Shown here piece by piece: positions 1 through 8,893 of a stretch of 64,000 bases of DNA. Each line of letters opens with the position of its first letter. Position 1 is the stretch's first letter. Under the pieces are notes generated by a model, which did not search any database, had not been told where the DNA came from, and was given only the letters and a program-made list of their open reading frames with translations. A program made the position numbers and the translations under genes. Source of the DNA: Chitinophaga pinensis (GTDB taxonomy: Bacteria; Bacteroidota; Bacteroidia; Chitinophagales; CAIOSU01); contig CAMDKI010000003.1 in NCBI GenBank assembly GCA_945901065.1, positions 248,001-312,000 on the forward strand, given 5' to 3'.

Positions 1-237
1 CACGGGCACGCCATATTTCTTGCGGATGTCTTGCAGTATATCATACGCCTGCTGCTTACCTATGCCGGTAAAGCTATCCAAGCGGGTGCGGTTGGCCTTC
101 TTATAAGAGCTTTTAAAAACAAGGTCAATATCCAACCGCTTGCAAATGGCCGTTACTTTCTCTGCCACCTCGTAAGGTGTTTCGGCATTCTCGATGGCGC
201 AGGGCCCCGCTATCAACAGCAGTTTATTTTTGCTCAT
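1..237 (-). CDS. kdsA: KDO-8-phosphate synthase (KdsA), N-terminal part, cut by window edge
   Basis: Condenses phosphoenolpyruvate with arabinose-5-phosphate to give KDO-8-phosphate, the step after KdsD on the way to the KDO of the lipopolysaccharide core; cytoplasmic. The 79 visible residues carry the family signature: AGPCAIE near the start, then FKSSYKKANRTR and SFTGIG, which form the PEP/phosphate-binding region of KDO-8-P synthase. The ATG at 235-237 lies inside the end of kdsD (14-base overlap), so translation is probably coupled. The C-terminal two thirds lie beyond position 1. Identification is from motifs and from the kdsD neighbour; DAHP synthases share the fold but not this run. 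Confidence 0.93.
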   Translation of the reverse strand, partial: MSKNKLLLIAGPCAIENAETPYEVAEKVTAICKRLDIDLVFKSSYKKANRTRLDSFTGIGKQQAYDILQDIRKKYGVPV

Positions 238-844
238 GTTCGTTTCTCGTTTGTTGGCCTAGGTAGCCGCCGTGGTGGCGTTTGGCGAAATCGTCTTTCG
301 TAAATCCTTTGGCCTCCATTACTAACACACTCAATACATCGCCTAGGGCGAGCATTACGGTAGTGCTGGTGGTAGGCGCCATGTGCAGCGGGCAGGCTTC
401 TTCAAATTGGCCCATGTACAACAGTACATCTACCTGCTGTTTCAATTCCGAATCGGGGTGAGACGTGATGGCAATAATCGGTAACTTATGGCCCAACATG
501 CGCTCGGCCAAGTGCACCAGCTCCACAATCTCTCGGGTGCGGCCACTGTTGGTAAGCACCAGCAGCACATCGTCTTTGCCGAGCATACCCAAGTCGCCGT
601 GCTGTGCCTCGCCGGGGTGAAGAAAGACAGCTGGCGTGCCGGTGCTGCTCATGGTGCTGGCTATTTTTTGGGCGATGAGCCCCGCTTTGCCCATGCCGCT
701 GGTTACTACTTTGCCTTTGCAGGCCAGTATCAGTTGCACGGCTTTCACCAGTCCCTCATCTAAAGGAATGTTGCGCACGGCCTGGGCTTCAATCTCTAGC
801 ACTTGGCGGGCGCGGGCCAGCATATCGGTAGGGTTTATTTCCAT
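224..844 (-). CDS. kdsD: Arabinose-5-phosphate isomerase, SIS domain only (KdsD/KpsF type)
   Basis: Interconverts ribulose-5-phosphate and arabinose-5-phosphate, supplying KdsA. The SIS sugar-isomerase domain fills the 206-residue protein: GKVVTSGMGKAG near residue 45, then SSTGTPAVFLHPGEAQHGDLGML and LTNSGRTREIVEL, typical of KpsF/KdsD. Most KdsD proteins are about 320 residues with a C-terminal CBS pair; here the protein stops right after the SIS domain, so any regulation through CBS domains is absent. The ATG at 842-844 was chosen because it overlaps the upstream stop by ten bases and begins the conserved helix; the longer start at 883 would overlap the HAD gene by about 50 bases. Overlaps kdsA downstream. 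Confidence 0.9.
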   Translation of the reverse strand: MEINPTDMLARARQVLEIEAQAVRNIPLDEGLVKAVQLILACKGKVVTSGMGKAGLIAQKIASTMSSTGTPAVFLHPGEAQHGDLGMLGKDDVLLVLTNSGRTREIVELVHLAERMLGHKLPIIAITSHPDSELKQQVDVLLYMGQFEEACPLHMAPTTSTTVMLALGDVLSVLVMEAKGFTKDDFAKRHHGGYLGQQTRNEHEQK

Positions 845-1185
845 TTGTCTTCCCATACTTCTAACCAACGACCTTGTTCCCAATCGCGGGAGTTGATTAC
901 CTTATCATCAATAAACACATCGTAAGGCGGCTTGGTCAGTTTCAGTTCATGATAACGGGCACCCCACGTTTTTAATTGTTGCGCAGTAAGCTCCGTCCAG
1001 TCTATGCCGCTTTTTTGGCCGCGGGCCGTCCAATACACAATATGGTGGCCGGCATCATACAGCTCGTTTACGCGCTGTATGTTCTCCATCATCGGCACGC
1101 TATTGGGGTAGTCCATGCCGTTGGTTTTGCAGATGGTGTCATCAACATCTACGTATATCGCTAAGGGTTTGGTTGGTAGTGTCAT
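835..1185 (-). CDS. Small cap-less HAD-family phosphatase in the KDO operon
   Basis: Predicted phosphohydrolase of the HAD superfamily, 116 residues. Motif I is DVDDT (Asp13, Asp15, Thr17), followed by a region on negotiating sugar-phosphate-like substrates (YWTARGQKSG, motif II) and FIDDK near residue 94 as the acidic motif IV. No cap domain is present. Similar small HADs occur in polysaccharide gene clusters. Its stop overlaps the start of kdsD, which overlaps kdsA, so the three form one operon read right to left. By position it could dephosphorylate KDO-8-phosphate in place of the classical KdsC, but its motif I differs from KdsC, and the true substrate is unknown. Confidence 0.75.
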   Translation of the reverse strand: MTLPTKPLAIYVDVDDTICKTNGMDYPNSVPMMENIQRVNELYDAGHHIVYWTARGQKSGIDWTELTAQQLKTWGARYHELKLTKPPYDVFIDDKVINSRDWEQGRWLEVWEDKWK

Positions 1186-1348
1186 GGGGGTAAAAATAAC
1201 TCTTTGTTTCGAGTTAACAGTTACGGGTTGAGAGTTGGAGTTGTGATTGGAAAAGGATTACCCACAACACGTAAAAATCCTTTTCCCACAAGGAGTCAAA
1301 CAAAACAAAGCTTGTCCCGATAAAAAGGGGATTCAAACAAAAAGATGC

Positions 1349-1711
1349 TCAATAATCGGCAGCGTAGCGCAAGCGCTGGTCAAATTGGTCTTGACTTACA
1401 TATTCGCCGGCGTAGGTGTTTTCCCTAAAGTAAACATCACTGGCTTTAGAGCCTCTAAATATGGCTGCATCAATGGTCATGTATTCAAAGAAGGCTTTGG
1501 TAAGGTCGGCATCGGTAAAGTTGGCGCGTTTGATGTTACCTTTCAAAAATTTGGCGCCTTTCAGGTTGGCACCCGAAAAATCTGCCAAAAACGAGCATTG
1601 CTCAAAAATAATACCCTCCAAGTTGGCCCCAGCCAACGAACCGGCAATGTGCAGGCCCGCAAAACGAGTTTCGCCGGCTTCTATCTGACTGAGTAATTCG
1701 GATGCTTTCAT
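1349..1711 (-). CDS. Pentapeptide-repeat protein
   Basis: 120 residues with about eight to ten pentapeptide repeats of the A(D/N)LxX type between residues 25 and 95 (for example SGANLKGAKF, KRANFTDADLTKAFF), predicted to form a right-handed quadrilateral beta helix. No signal peptide, so probably cytoplasmic. The family ranges from DNA mimics protecting gyrase to proteins of unknown role; this short single-domain member gives no clue beyond fold. It is transcribed alone, leftward. Function unknown. Confidence 0.8.
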   Translation of the reverse strand: MKASELLSQIEAGETRFAGLHIAGSLAGANLEGIIFEQCSFLADFSGANLKGAKFLKGNIKRANFTDADLTKAFFEYMTIDAAIFRGSKASDVYFRENTYAGEYVSQDQFDQRLRYAADY

Positions 1712-1985
1712 GATATTGAAGATAAAAAAATTTCTTTTTACGGTGTACTATATTTCCTATCCTTTTTTAGTTGAATGGGCTTTAACAAAGCAATCGGTTA
1801 AACCTAAAACGCTCATTATTAACTTTTTAAGATAAAAGTTGATAGATAAAACAATTGGCTATTTAATATGCTACTGTAGCCTACTTATTGTATCGGCCAT
1901 TGGCATGTAACCAATATTTAACACAGCAAAATGCCTAAAACAAAGGATTAAATTTTAACTTTAAGCAGCTAAAAACCTGCTCTAT

Positions 1986-3815
1986 ATGTTTCGAAATTTT
2001 TACCTTTTAAGTCTAGTGTTTGCCATGGCTTATTTGCCATCAGTATTGCACGCCCAAGAATATGCCAGTTTAAAGCGCTTGAGCTTGGATACAACCTTGG
2101 CACCATTTTACCATGGCGTTGCATCGGGCGACCCGCTTGCCGATGCCGTAATTATCTGGACCCGCGTAACTACACCCGATACGGGCACCATTACCGGCAA
2201 CTGGCATGTCGCTACTGATACGCTGTTTAACAACACTGTAAAGCAAGGCCAGTTTTCTACGGATGCGGCCAAAGATTTTACGGTGAAGCTTGACGTGACC
2301 GGCCTACAAGCCAATACGTTTTATTATTATCGGTTTGAGTATAACGGCCGTTTTTCGCTTACAGGTCGCACTAAAACGGCCCCTACTGGAAACGTAAGTA
2401 ATTTGCGTTTTGCAGTGGTGTCTTGCTCTGACTATGAAAACGGTTATTTCAATGCTTATGAGCACTTAATGCACCGTAACGACTTTGATGCCGTAATACA
2501 CCTAGGTGACTATATATACGAATATGGCGCTGGCTCTAGCCTGCCAGATAGAAATCACGAGCCCGCAAACGAAATAACTACTTTGAGCGACTACCGTGGC
2601 CGTTTTAGCCACTACAGGCTTGATGCGCAGTTGCGTGGCTTGCACCAAAACTATCCTTTTATTACCATCTGGGATGACCATGAAAGTGCCAACAACTCTT
2701 GGAGCGGTGGAGCACAAAACCACACCCCTGGCACCGAAGGCAACTGGGTAGACCGATTGGACAATAGTAAAACGGCTTACTTTGAGTGGATGCCGATACG
2801 CGACCAAGCTGCTCCGAATGAGTTTAGAGGATACCGCAACATAAACTATGGCAACTTGGCCGATGTAGTGGTAATTGATACCCGTATTGAAGGCCGTGAG
2901 GAGGAAACCTCTAACACTGCTGTAATTAACGACCCTAACAGGACTTTACTAGGCGCTGACCAAGCTGATTGGTTGGAACTTCAGCTGCAAGACACAGCTA
3001 CGCAATGGAAGATTGTTGCCAACCAAGTAATGATGGCCCCACTTGCTTTAGGTGGCACTATACTAAACCCCGACCAATGGGATGGATACCAAGCCGAGCG
3101 TAGTCGCATTTACAACAATGTTATTAACAATGACATTGACAACATGGTGGTTATAACAGGCGATATACATACGTCATGGGCTAACAATTTGCTGAGTTCT
3201 GGCACTGCTGTAGGTGTAGAGTTTGTAACTACAAGCGTAACCTCAAGCTCTGGAAACTTTCCTGTTGGTAGTGGCGCCATTAGCGCTTTATTGCCACACG
3301 TGAAATATGTGGATTTGACCAAAAAGGGCTACTTAATATTAGACATCAACGCTACCCGAACCCAGTCCGATTTCTATTACGTAAATACCATTACGGCCTT
3401 AGATACAACAACTACCTTTGGTGTAGCTTGGTACACTAACGATGGAGCAAATACCCTTACACAGGGCACGCAATCGGTAGCAAGCACAGTTAATGTGCCT
3501 CTGGCGCCAAAACTACCTGGGATTGCGGTTGGCATTAAAACACCACAGCCTACTGAGTTGGTTCTAGTTGGCGCTTTCCCGAATCCGTTTCACGACCAGT
3601 TTGTGGTGCAGTACTTTTTGCAACAACCGGGTAGCGTAACCGCTTACTTTTATGACCTTGCTGGAAAGCAAGTGGCTTCGCAAGAGCTGGGTTTTAGCAA
3701 CGAAGGTATAAACCTTGCCAACGTAAACGGTAGCAAACTACCTGCTGGTAGTTACATACTGGTACTGGATAACGGCAAGCAAACCTACCGCAAGCAAGTG
3801 GTTAAGGTTAACTAG
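1986..3815 (+). CDS. phoD: Secreted PhoD-family alkaline phosphatase/phosphodiesterase with T9SS sorting domain
   Basis: Hydrolyses phosphate esters outside the cytoplasm. A signal peptide (residues 1-23, cleavage after HAQ) is followed by the PhoD N-terminal beta domain (FYHGVASGDPLADAVIIWTRV) and the metallophosphatase core (VSCSDYENGYFNAYEHL, HLGDYIYEYG, WDDHESANNSW, VITGDIHTSW), which supply the metal-binding Asp, Asn and His residues. The last 80 residues (FPNPFHDQF to YRKQVVKVN) form a type A T9SS C-terminal sorting domain, so the enzyme should be exported by type IX secretion and anchored or released. Monocistronic, closed by a strong hairpin terminator. Identification is firm; substrate preference is not visible. 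Confidence 0.93.
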   Translation: MFRNFYLLSLVFAMAYLPSVLHAQEYASLKRLSLDTTLAPFYHGVASGDPLADAVIIWTRVTTPDTGTITGNWHVATDTLFNNTVKQGQFSTDAAKDFTVKLDVTGLQANTFYYYRFEYNGRFSLTGRTKTAPTGNVSNLRFAVVSCSDYENGYFNAYEHLMHRNDFDAVIHLGDYIYEYGAGSSLPDRNHEPANEITTLSDYRGRFSHYRLDAQLRGLHQNYPFITIWDDHESANNSWSGGAQNHTPGTEGNWVDRLDNSKTAYFEWMPIRDQAAPNEFRGYRNINYGNLADVVVIDTRIEGREEETSNTAVINDPNRTLLGADQADWLELQLQDTATQWKIVANQVMMAPLALGGTILNPDQWDGYQAERSRIYNNVINNDIDNMVVITGDIHTSWANNLLSSGTAVGVEFVTTSVTSSSGNFPVGSGAISALLPHVKYVDLTKKGYLILDINATRTQSDFYYVNTITALDTTTTFGVAWYTNDGANTLTQGTQSVASTVNVPLAPKLPGIAVGIKTPQPTELVLVGAFPNPFHDQFVVQYFLQQPGSVTAYFYDLAGKQVASQELGFSNEGINLANVNGSKLPAGSYILVLDNGKQTYRKQVVKVN

Positions 3816-3859
3816 GTTTAGTGAATCGGTTGATTGGTTAATCAGTTGATTTGGTATGT

Positions 3860-3902
3860 AAAAAGAGACGCCTTGCGGTTTGCCGCAAGGCGTCTCTTTT
3901 TT
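3860..3902 (+). terminator. Rho-independent terminator after phoD
   Basis: A perfect 19-bp stem (3860-3878 with 3883-3901) around a 4-base loop, A-rich at its foot and followed by a T run. The A/T flanks make it usable in both directions, so it can also serve the leftward acyltransferase gene that ends at 3955. Confidence 0.92.
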
Positions 3903-3954
3903 AAACATTATGGGTTTTATACAATCGCAGGGGAATTGCTTGAGGCTTGCAATA

Positions 3955-4830
3955 TTACAAACTGTTCAACCACCTCCTTATAGGGTTTAGTTTTGGGTAG
4001 CCTTCCTTAGCCTTGGCAATAAGGTCGTTAAACATGGCATACATGCTTTCTTCTACTTCTTTGCGCACGGCGCGTTGTGCGGCTAAATCTTCTTGCTTGC
4101 CTGCATATTGCGCTGTATCGATAGGTTTGCCAAAGGCGTAATAAAATTTGGCGGGTTTAGGTATAAAAGTTGGGCCAATGCCGCGCACCAATGGCGGAAT
4201 GTGGTCGCCGTTTTTCAAGAATTTCTGCGCAATACCGGTTTTTTTCAGCAGGTCGCCTAGTTTGCTGTGCATCACCTCATTGCTATCGATCAATATATCG
4301 TAGGCATCATCGCCACCTACTCCAGCAATTGGGATAATTTGGTAACCATGCTCAATGGCCATGTGCGCAAAACCAAGGCGGTTTTTCCAAGTAAGCTTGT
4401 ATTTTTCGCCTTTTTGCTTACAAACCTCGCGGCCTCCTCCAGGGTACACCAATATATGCTCTTTTTGATTCATGAGCTCCGCACAGTTTTTGCGGGTGCC
4501 TCGCACGGCGCCGCCAATGGAGGTGAGTAAATCTCGCCAAACGGGCACCTCGTAGTGGAAGTTGTCAACCAACGATCGCACAAACACTCCCTTTTTTTCA
4601 TACAGTTCGGCGCCGAACATGGGCCCGTCGAACAAGCCAAAAACCGTGTGGTTGGTTACAAACAGGGTCGGTTTGGTGGGGTCTACATTTTCAATACCAT
4701 AAAACTCAGGCGTAAAGTACTCAAACATCGGGCGGGTTAGGTTCTTTACAAAAGAAAGCGTTGGAGGGTCAAAGGGTAGCTTGTGGGCGTACTCTTCTGC
4801 CTTATCGGTTGTCTTGGTTTGAGGTGCCAT
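3955..4830 (-). CDS. Lysophospholipid acyltransferase of the MGAT/DGAT2-like family
   Basis: Transfers an acyl group to a glycerolipid acceptor at the membrane. The 291-residue protein has the acyltransferase blocks: NHTVFGLFD near residue 60 (active-site His with a following Asp), RGTRKNC, YPGGGREV near residue 128, then LTWKNRLGFAHMAIEHGYQIIPIAGVG. The last two blocks are characteristic of the DGAT2/TMEM68-like branch rather than PlsC. The His-to-Asp spacing is longer than HX4D, as in plant phytyl-ester synthase-like proteins. Transcribed alone, leftward, convergent with phoD. It could make storage lipid, wax-like esters or phospholipid; the substrate is not decidable here. Confidence 0.8.
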   Translation of the reverse strand: MAPQTKTTDKAEEYAHKLPFDPPTLSFVKNLTRPMFEYFTPEFYGIENVDPTKPTLFVTNHTVFGLFDGPMFGAELYEKKGVFVRSLVDNFHYEVPVWRDLLTSIGGAVRGTRKNCAELMNQKEHILVYPGGGREVCKQKGEKYKLTWKNRLGFAHMAIEHGYQIIPIAGVGGDDAYDILIDSNEVMHSKLGDLLKKTGIAQKFLKNGDHIPPLVRGIGPTFIPKPAKFYYAFGKPIDTAQYAGKQEDLAAQRAVRKEVEESMYAMFNDLIAKAKEGYPKLNPIRRWLNSL

Positions 4831-4979
4831 GCCGTTTGGTTTTATCCGTTAAAGTTAACTAATTTAGTAAATACCTGTTGGAAATCAGGTTTTAGTGACA
4901 AACCAAATACTTTGCCATAACTTGGGGTATTTACCCATCGCAAAGTAATAGTTTGATTAGGTAACGACTCGCTTTAAGT

Positions 4980-5672
4980 ATGAACGATATTACAATTTAC
5001 ATGTTTCCGGGCTTGGGTGCTGACGAAACCATTTTCAGAAACCTACACCTACCGGGATACAATATCAAACACATCCGTTGGATAAAGCCCTTAAATGGCG
5101 AAACAATAGCCGATTACGCCAAAAGGCTACAATACCAAATTGACCCGGCTACACGGCCCGTGTATTTGGGTCTGTCGTTTGGCGGTATGATGGCGCAAGA
5201 AATGGCCAAACGGTTAGAGCCCGAATTGACCATAATTGTATCGAGCATCAAAACACAATACGAGAAGCCACTGCAAATGAAGCTGGCACAGCAAATAAGG
5301 CCCCATAAATACGTACCATCCCTTCTAGCCATCGAGTTCGATTTTTGGTACCCTTGGGCGTTTGGTAAAACCACCAAAATGGAGAAATCCTTCATTAAAA
5401 AAATGGCCAAAGGCATTCACCCCGATTTTACCGATTGGGCAACCGATGCGGCCATTAACTGGGATAACACCGCGATAGTGCCCAACCTGTTGCACATACA
5501 CGGCGATAAGGATAACCTTTTCCCGAGCTGCTACCTTAAAAACAAAGACTTTGTTTTGGTAAAAGGCGGCACCCACTTTATGGTTTACAACCGTGCCGAT
5601 GAGGTGGCCAATATTGTTTTGGAGAAATTAGCAGGGTTAAACCAACTGAATAAGTTGAAGAAGGTGGGCTAA
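4980..5672 (+). CDS. Alpha/beta-hydrolase
   Basis: 230-residue cytoplasmic hydrolase. The oxyanion region FPGLGADETIF lies near residue 9, the nucleophile elbow GLSFGG places Ser66, Asp178 sits in HGDKDNLFP, and His199 in GGTHFMV, giving a complete catalytic triad. No signal peptide. It precedes the isoprenoid genes by 120 bases and is probably separately transcribed. Substrate unknown; esterase or thioesterase activity is plausible from fold only. Confidence 0.85.
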   Translation: MNDITIYMFPGLGADETIFRNLHLPGYNIKHIRWIKPLNGETIADYAKRLQYQIDPATRPVYLGLSFGGMMAQEMAKRLEPELTIIVSSIKTQYEKPLQMKLAQQIRPHKYVPSLLAIEFDFWYPWAFGKTTKMEKSFIKKMAKGIHPDFTDWATDAAINWDNTAIVPNLLHIHGDKDNLFPSCYLKNKDFVLVKGGTHFMVYNRADEVANIVLEKLAGLNQLNKLKKVG

Positions 5673-5793
5673 CCATTGATTTGGAAGTCTTGTTTTAACG
5701 ATTTTTCCGAAACAATTCCTTTTCAAAACCGTTAATCAAGCCAATGAGGGTTAAAACCCCTATTTTTACCTTGTAGCAGAGGCAAACCTTACT

Positions 5794-6837
5794 ATGAATC
5801 CATCAGAAGATATTACTTCGGCCGTTTCGTTGATAAACGATCCAACCGCCGTGCAGCGCAAGCAAGACCATATTGAACTGGCCTTGCAGAGCCGAGTGCC
5901 TGGCCAAGAAATAGACCACCGGTTTTATTACGAACCATTAATGGCCGCCCATCCGAAGCAGCTTAAAGAAAGGCAGTTTTTAGGTAAAACCATGCGCGCC
6001 CCAATATGGATAAGCAGCATGACGGGCGGTACAGCCATGGCTGGTACCATAAACCGAAATTTGGCGCAAGCTTGTGCAGAGTTTGGTTTGGGTATGGGTT
6101 TAGGTTCGTGCAGAGCATTGCTGGATAGCGATGAGTTTTTCGAAGACTTCAACCTCCGCCCTATAATTGGTGATAGCCAGCCGTTTTATGCCAACTTGGG
6201 CATAGCGCAGGTGGAGCAATTGCTGGCAAAAGGCCAAGGAGAGAAAATATTGGCCTTAGTGCACAAGTTGCGTGCCGATGGTCTATTCATACATGTAAAC
6301 CCGCTGCAAGAGTGGTTGCAGCCCGAGGGCGATGCCATAACACGACCGCCTATTGAAACCATACAACAGTGCCTTGAGCTGGGAGCAAAAATTATAGTGA
6401 AAGAGGTAGGGCAAGGCATGGGCCCTGAGAGCTTGAAAGCATTGCTGCAACTACCACTGGCAGCTATTGATTTTGCGGCGCACGGTGGTACCAACTTTTC
6501 AAGGTTGGAGTTGCTGCGCGATAGCGAGCAAAAGCAACAAGTATTTGGGCAATTGGCCCATGTTGGCCATACGGCAGAAGAGATGGTAGACCTAGTTAAT
6601 GGACTAATAGCAATATTGGGCGTGAAGGCTCAAGTGCGCGAGTGCATCATTTCAGGTGGGGTGGGTACTTATTTAGATGGGTACTGGCTAATGCACAAAT
6701 TACGGTGTAATAGTGTTTATGGTCAAGGTTCGGCATTCTTGAAACACGCCCAAAGCGATTATGCTGCTCTGCAAGAATTTGTTAAATACCAAATAGAAGG
6801 GCTTAAAGTAGCCGAAGCTTTTTTGAAAGTAAGGTAA
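5794..6837 (+). CDS. fni: Isopentenyl-diphosphate delta-isomerase, type 2 (FMN-dependent)
   Basis: Interconverts isopentenyl and dimethylallyl diphosphate for isoprenoid synthesis, using reduced FMN. The 347 residues show RKQDHIELAL at the start (substrate-binding Arg-Lys), SSMTGG in the FMN site, LGMGLGSCRALL, YANLGIAQ, HVNPLQEW with the metal-binding region, and DFAAHGGTNF. Length and motifs match Fni/IDI-2 closely. Followed after 91 bases by HMG-CoA reductase, so the cell makes isoprenoids by the mevalonate route, as in flavobacterial relatives. The remaining mevalonate genes are not in this window. Confidence 0.95.
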   Translation: MNPSEDITSAVSLINDPTAVQRKQDHIELALQSRVPGQEIDHRFYYEPLMAAHPKQLKERQFLGKTMRAPIWISSMTGGTAMAGTINRNLAQACAEFGLGMGLGSCRALLDSDEFFEDFNLRPIIGDSQPFYANLGIAQVEQLLAKGQGEKILALVHKLRADGLFIHVNPLQEWLQPEGDAITRPPIETIQQCLELGAKIIVKEVGQGMGPESLKALLQLPLAAIDFAAHGGTNFSRLELLRDSEQKQQVFGQLAHVGHTAEEMVDLVNGLIAILGVKAQVRECIISGGVGTYLDGYWLMHKLRCNSVYGQGSAFLKHAQSDYAALQEFVKYQIEGLKVAEAFLKVR

Positions 6838-6928
6838 TTTTGAAGTACGATTGACGAAGTAGGAGGTACTATTTTAAAAAGTAAAAAATCTGCGCCATCA
6901 GGGTAGTCAACATTAATCAGCGTTCCCA

Positions 6929-8266
6929 ATGAAAGAAATAGAAGGATTTTCGAAACTGACCAAACAGGGTAAGCTTGACTGGGTAGCCGATAACTACTTT
7001 GAGGATAACGCCCAGGTAAAGAGCGAGTTTGAGAGCTATTGGCACAACAAACCCGATACACAAAAGCTGTTTGATGAGTTTTCGGAAAATACCATTACCA
7101 ATTTCTATATGCCGTTTGGTGTAATGCCCAACACGCTCATAAACGATAAAATTTATACCGTGCCAATGGTGATTGAGGAAAGCTCGGTGGTGGCAGCAGC
7201 CAGCAACAGTGCCAAGTTTTGGCGCAGCCGTGGTGGTTTTCATGCCCGAGTATTGGCTATGGAGAAGGTAGGGCAGGTACATTTTATATGGCGTGGCGAG
7301 AAGCGCCGTTTGTTGGCTTTTTTCAATCACTTAAAACCCATACTGAAAGCCGATGCAGCCCACCTTACCGGCCGCATGGAAGCGCGTGGCGGCGGTATAC
7401 TGGATATACAATTAATTGACATGACGGCCTATGAGGCCAATTACTTTCAGCTGAAGGGGCTATTTGATACCTGCGACTCTATGGGTGCCAACTTCATCAA
7501 CTCGGTGCTGGAGAGTTTTGCGGCTACTTTGCGCCGTGAGGCCAGCATTTATGATGGCTTTGAAGGTAGCGAGAAGGATATTGAGGTAATAATGTCGATA
7601 CTGAGCAATTACACACCCAATTGCATTGTGCGTGCTTGGGTTGAGTGCCCTGTGGAAGCACTTGGCAGTTTTGATGATGGCACCATGGATGCCCAAACTT
7701 TTGCTTGGCGCTTTGCGCGTGGTGTAAGGGTAGCACAAGTTGATACTTACCGGGCCACGACTCACAATAAAGGTATTTTCAATGGCATTGATTCCGTGAT
7801 ACTAGCTTCTGGCAACGATTTTAGGGCTACCGAGGCTTGCGGGCACACCTATGCTTCGCGCAATGGGCGTTATAGCAGCCTTACCAGCATTAGCCTAGAG
7901 GATTTAGAGAAGGGTCATTTTAAATATACCTTGGAAGTACCTTTGGCATTAGGTACTGTAGGTGGTTTAACTACCCTGCATCCCCTTGTAAAGCGCGGCA
8001 TGGAAATGCTAGGTAACCCTAGTGCTAATGAGTTAATGCAGATTGCAGCTGCGGTGGGCTTGGCCAACAATTTTTCGGCCATTCGCTCTTTAGTAACGGT
8101 TGGTATACAGAAAGGGCACATGAAAATGCATTTGCTCAACATCCTAAAAACCATGCATGCCAGCGAAGCCGAAGTAGAAAAAGCCAAAATCTATTTCATT
8201 AAAAATGTAGTATCCTACAGCTCCGTAAGGGAGTTCTTGGAGCTAGCTAGGGCTGGTAATGTATAA
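6929..8266 (+). CDS. mvaA: Hydroxymethylglutaryl-CoA reductase
   Basis: Reduces HMG-CoA to mevalonate (or the reverse), the committing step of the mevalonate pathway. Key segments in the 445-residue protein: MVIEESSVVAAASNSAKF, which holds the catalytic Glu; GNDFRATEACGHTYASR; LPL-like substrate helices; and LEVPLALGTVGG near residue 335. No membrane anchor, as expected for bacterial enzymes. Placement directly after fni supports a biosynthetic role here rather than mevalonate degradation. Cofactor use (NADH or NADPH) cannot be read from the sequence. Confidence 0.93.
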   Translation: MKEIEGFSKLTKQGKLDWVADNYFEDNAQVKSEFESYWHNKPDTQKLFDEFSENTITNFYMPFGVMPNTLINDKIYTVPMVIEESSVVAAASNSAKFWRSRGGFHARVLAMEKVGQVHFIWRGEKRRLLAFFNHLKPILKADAAHLTGRMEARGGGILDIQLIDMTAYEANYFQLKGLFDTCDSMGANFINSVLESFAATLRREASIYDGFEGSEKDIEVIMSILSNYTPNCIVRAWVECPVEALGSFDDGTMDAQTFAWRFARGVRVAQVDTYRATTHNKGIFNGIDSVILASGNDFRATEACGHTYASRNGRYSSLTSISLEDLEKGHFKYTLEVPLALGTVGGLTTLHPLVKRGMEMLGNPSANELMQIAAAVGLANNFSAIRSLVTVGIQKGHMKMHLLNILKTMHASEAEVEKAKIYFIKNVVSYSSVREFLELARAGNV

Positions 8267-8384
8267 TTAGTTATTGGTTAACTGGTTATTAGTTGTCGGT
8301 TTATCCGCCTGAATTTACCTAAATTTTGTTTCCCATCAGCGAAAAAACCATGGACTGTGGACCGTCAACTGTGGACCAATTGGA

Positions 8385-8792
8385 CTAATTAGTTTCGCTC
8401 GCTTGCATCATCGTTAGCAGCTCGCCTTCAATGGGTACCGCTTTACCGGTTTTCATGTCCATAAGTACAATAGTTACTGCCGCATCAACTACGGTAGTAT
8501 CGGTGCCTTTAAGGAACATGTGCTGGCGTATGGTCACACTTTTGTTGCCTATGCGTTGCAGGGTATTCACTATGTTCAGCACATCGCCAAGCATAGCAGG
8601 ACGTTTATAGTCAATGTTAATGTTTACAATAACAAAGGCCAATCCTTTTTCTTTAAGGCCCGCCGTTTCAAAACGCTTATCATAGTTCTGCCAGCGCGAT
8701 TCTTCTAAAAATTCAAGGTAGCGGGCATTATTTACGTGGCGATACAAATCAAGATGGTAGCCCCTTACAGTAATTTCAGTGGTGTGTGCCAT
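8385..8792 (-). CDS. Acyl-CoA thioesterase, hotdog fold (4HBT/YbgC-like)
   Basis: 135-residue single hotdog domain. The segment HLDLYRHVNNARYLEFLEESRWQNYD carries the Asp/His/Asn pattern of 4-hydroxybenzoyl-CoA-type thioesterases, and NINIDYKRPAMLGD is the next conserved strand. Cytoplasmic. The ATG at 8790-8792 was preferred over an upstream TTG because the domain starts a few residues after it. Transcribed alone toward the mvaA end. The acyl chain hydrolysed is unknown. Confidence 0.85.
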   Translation of the reverse strand: MAHTTEITVRGYHLDLYRHVNNARYLEFLEESRWQNYDKRFETAGLKEKGLAFVIVNINIDYKRPAMLGDVLNIVNTLQRIGNKSVTIRQHMFLKGTDTTVVDAAVTIVLMDMKTGKAVPIEGELLTMMQASETN

Positions 8793-8893
8793 ATTTAGTT
8801 GATGCTTGTCTCGTTTCAAACGAGGGTCGATAGTCCATAGTCAATGGACAAAAGCAAAGTGTAAAATTAAATGAAGCCCAAAGATGCGAAAAA

